From positions 37,398,850-37,462,849 of the forward strand of contig OX411558.1 of the NCBI GenBank assembly GCA_948146395.1: a stretch of 64,000 nt of DNA, in the 5' to 3' direction. This DNA is from Fragum whitleyi. Its lineage: Eukaryota; Mollusca; Bivalvia; Cardiida; Cardiidae. The notes below the pieces were generated by a model. The model saw only the letters and a program-made list of their open reading frames with translations. It did no database searches and was not told the DNA's origin. Of this stretch, positions 63,208 to 64,000 are shown one piece after another. The position numbers and the translations under genes are program-made. Each line of letters begins with the position of its first letter. Position 1 is the stretch's first letter.

Positions 63208-63685
63208 GAGCCCGTGTGTGACATTTCCAACAAGTTTACTACTACACATTACATAAACATTAACTCTTGTCATGCTAGATAAAGAATATTGGCAAAAATG
63301 CAACCAAATCAAACTGCTCAAAGTATTGGATGCACTAGATGAGAGTCCTTATCTGTTTTGAAAATTAAATTTTTAAGCTTTTCTGCTTGCAAAAAAGGAA
63401 AAACAGGACTGGTGGTATAGACAAAGATATGTGCAGCCTGATGTTTGTCTATAGCTCCTGCCAAGGTGGGAATAATAGAGGTTCTGCATGACAAGGGTTA
63501 ATTTGGCTACCTGAATAATAACACAATGTGACAAGAATGTTCAATGAGTGCCTAAGGAGAATTTATAACCTTATCTATCCACAGCATGCATAGTGAAGTC
63601 TCTGGCCAGCCTGCAGCCAGTGCAGGTGCACAGGCTGGCCAGAGGCTTTGCTATGTGCGCATTGTTGAAAATGCCACACAGACTC
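63208..63685. mobile_element. Family F MITE split by a group A MITE
   Basis: GAGCCCGTGTGTGACATTTC at 63208, and the inverse with ATGCCACACAGACTC ending at 63685. The inner hairpin GTGAAGTCTCTGGCCAGCC / GGCTGGCCAGAGGCTTTGC lies at 63592-63650. The insert is 63260-63501. Confidence 0.7.
63260..63501. mobile_element. Group A MITE nested in family F
   Basis: TTAACTCTTGTCATGCTAGA at the left and GCATGACAAGGGTTAA at the right, TTAA at both borders. AGACAAAGATATGTGCAGCC and GTCTATAGCTCCTGCCAAGG inside. The GGAATATTCC motif is damaged. Confidence 0.75.
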
Positions 63686-64000
63686 ATTTTTCTTTCTTCT
63701 GTACTGGATTTTAACCCCCTAATTTCAAATTCAGTCAGTCATTGAAAGTTGAAACTAGAAGGCTTTTTGCTACTATTTTCAAAATTGTTTGGTGTGAATT
63801 TCAGATATGTTTAAAAAAAATAAAATTTTCTGCTTTGATCCATGCTGATTATAAAAATATAACACAAAATATAACATGATTAGAATTTTATTATTAAGGT
63901 ACACACCTACTATTTACCAACTTAAGAATGATATTTGCGCAAGACTTGAGGACAGAAAGTTTATCTTTGTGACTTGTCCAAATACTCAGTACAGAGATTG

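Overview
The window looks like intergenic and intronic DNA from a repeat-rich, AT-rich invertebrate nuclear genome. A mollusc, probably a bivalve, is the best guess. This rests on repeat style (tRNA-headed SINEs, dense foldback MITEs, elements carrying 140-165 bp internal tandem repeats, GTCC-rich element ends) and not on any conserved host gene, so it is only moderately secure. I see no rRNA, no convincing functional tRNA, no CRISPR array and no bacterial-style operon.

One long intact coding sequence stands out: a piggyBac transposase at 41044-42801 (585 aa). It has its catalytic aspartates and C-terminal cysteine-rich domain, and sits 258 bp inside a TTAA-flanked terminus. Short non-autonomous elements with nearly the same terminus occur at 39804-40050, 44617-44865, 59871-60116 and 63260-63501, with decayed copies elsewhere. 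The window may therefore hold both the enzyme and its dependent elements. A second TTAA-flanked family (35673-35904, 46655-48548, 57136-57364) shares only the outermost bases.

A host gene on the + strand is suggested by short exon-like segments at 35549-35583, 38240-38382 and 55780-56004. Their reading phases fit in order, but I cannot name the product. A candidate promoter/first exon lies near 23250-23354. If real, most of the 23-56 kb region is intron filled with mobile DNA.

Layout. 1-10.3 kb: mariner-like foldback MITEs, a (GA)n tract, a purine-rich minisatellite and a CRE-motif cluster. 10.3-16 kb: mostly unique sequence, then a 71-bp tandem array broken by a MITE. 16.5-21 kb: two tandem-bearing elements. 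21-32 kb: SINEs, foldback elements and the candidate promoter. 32.7-35.2 kb: a 14-copy array of about 155-bp units with higher-order structure. 35.5-45.7 kb: exon candidates and the piggyBac cluster. 46-50 kb: a 156-bp-repeat element nested in a MITE, with SINEs. 50-64 kb: further nested MITEs and SINEs, the best exon candidate and an inverted relative of the 20-kb array.

Much of the information is in the nesting: several insertions can be dated relative to each other because uninterrupted copies of the host element are also present.
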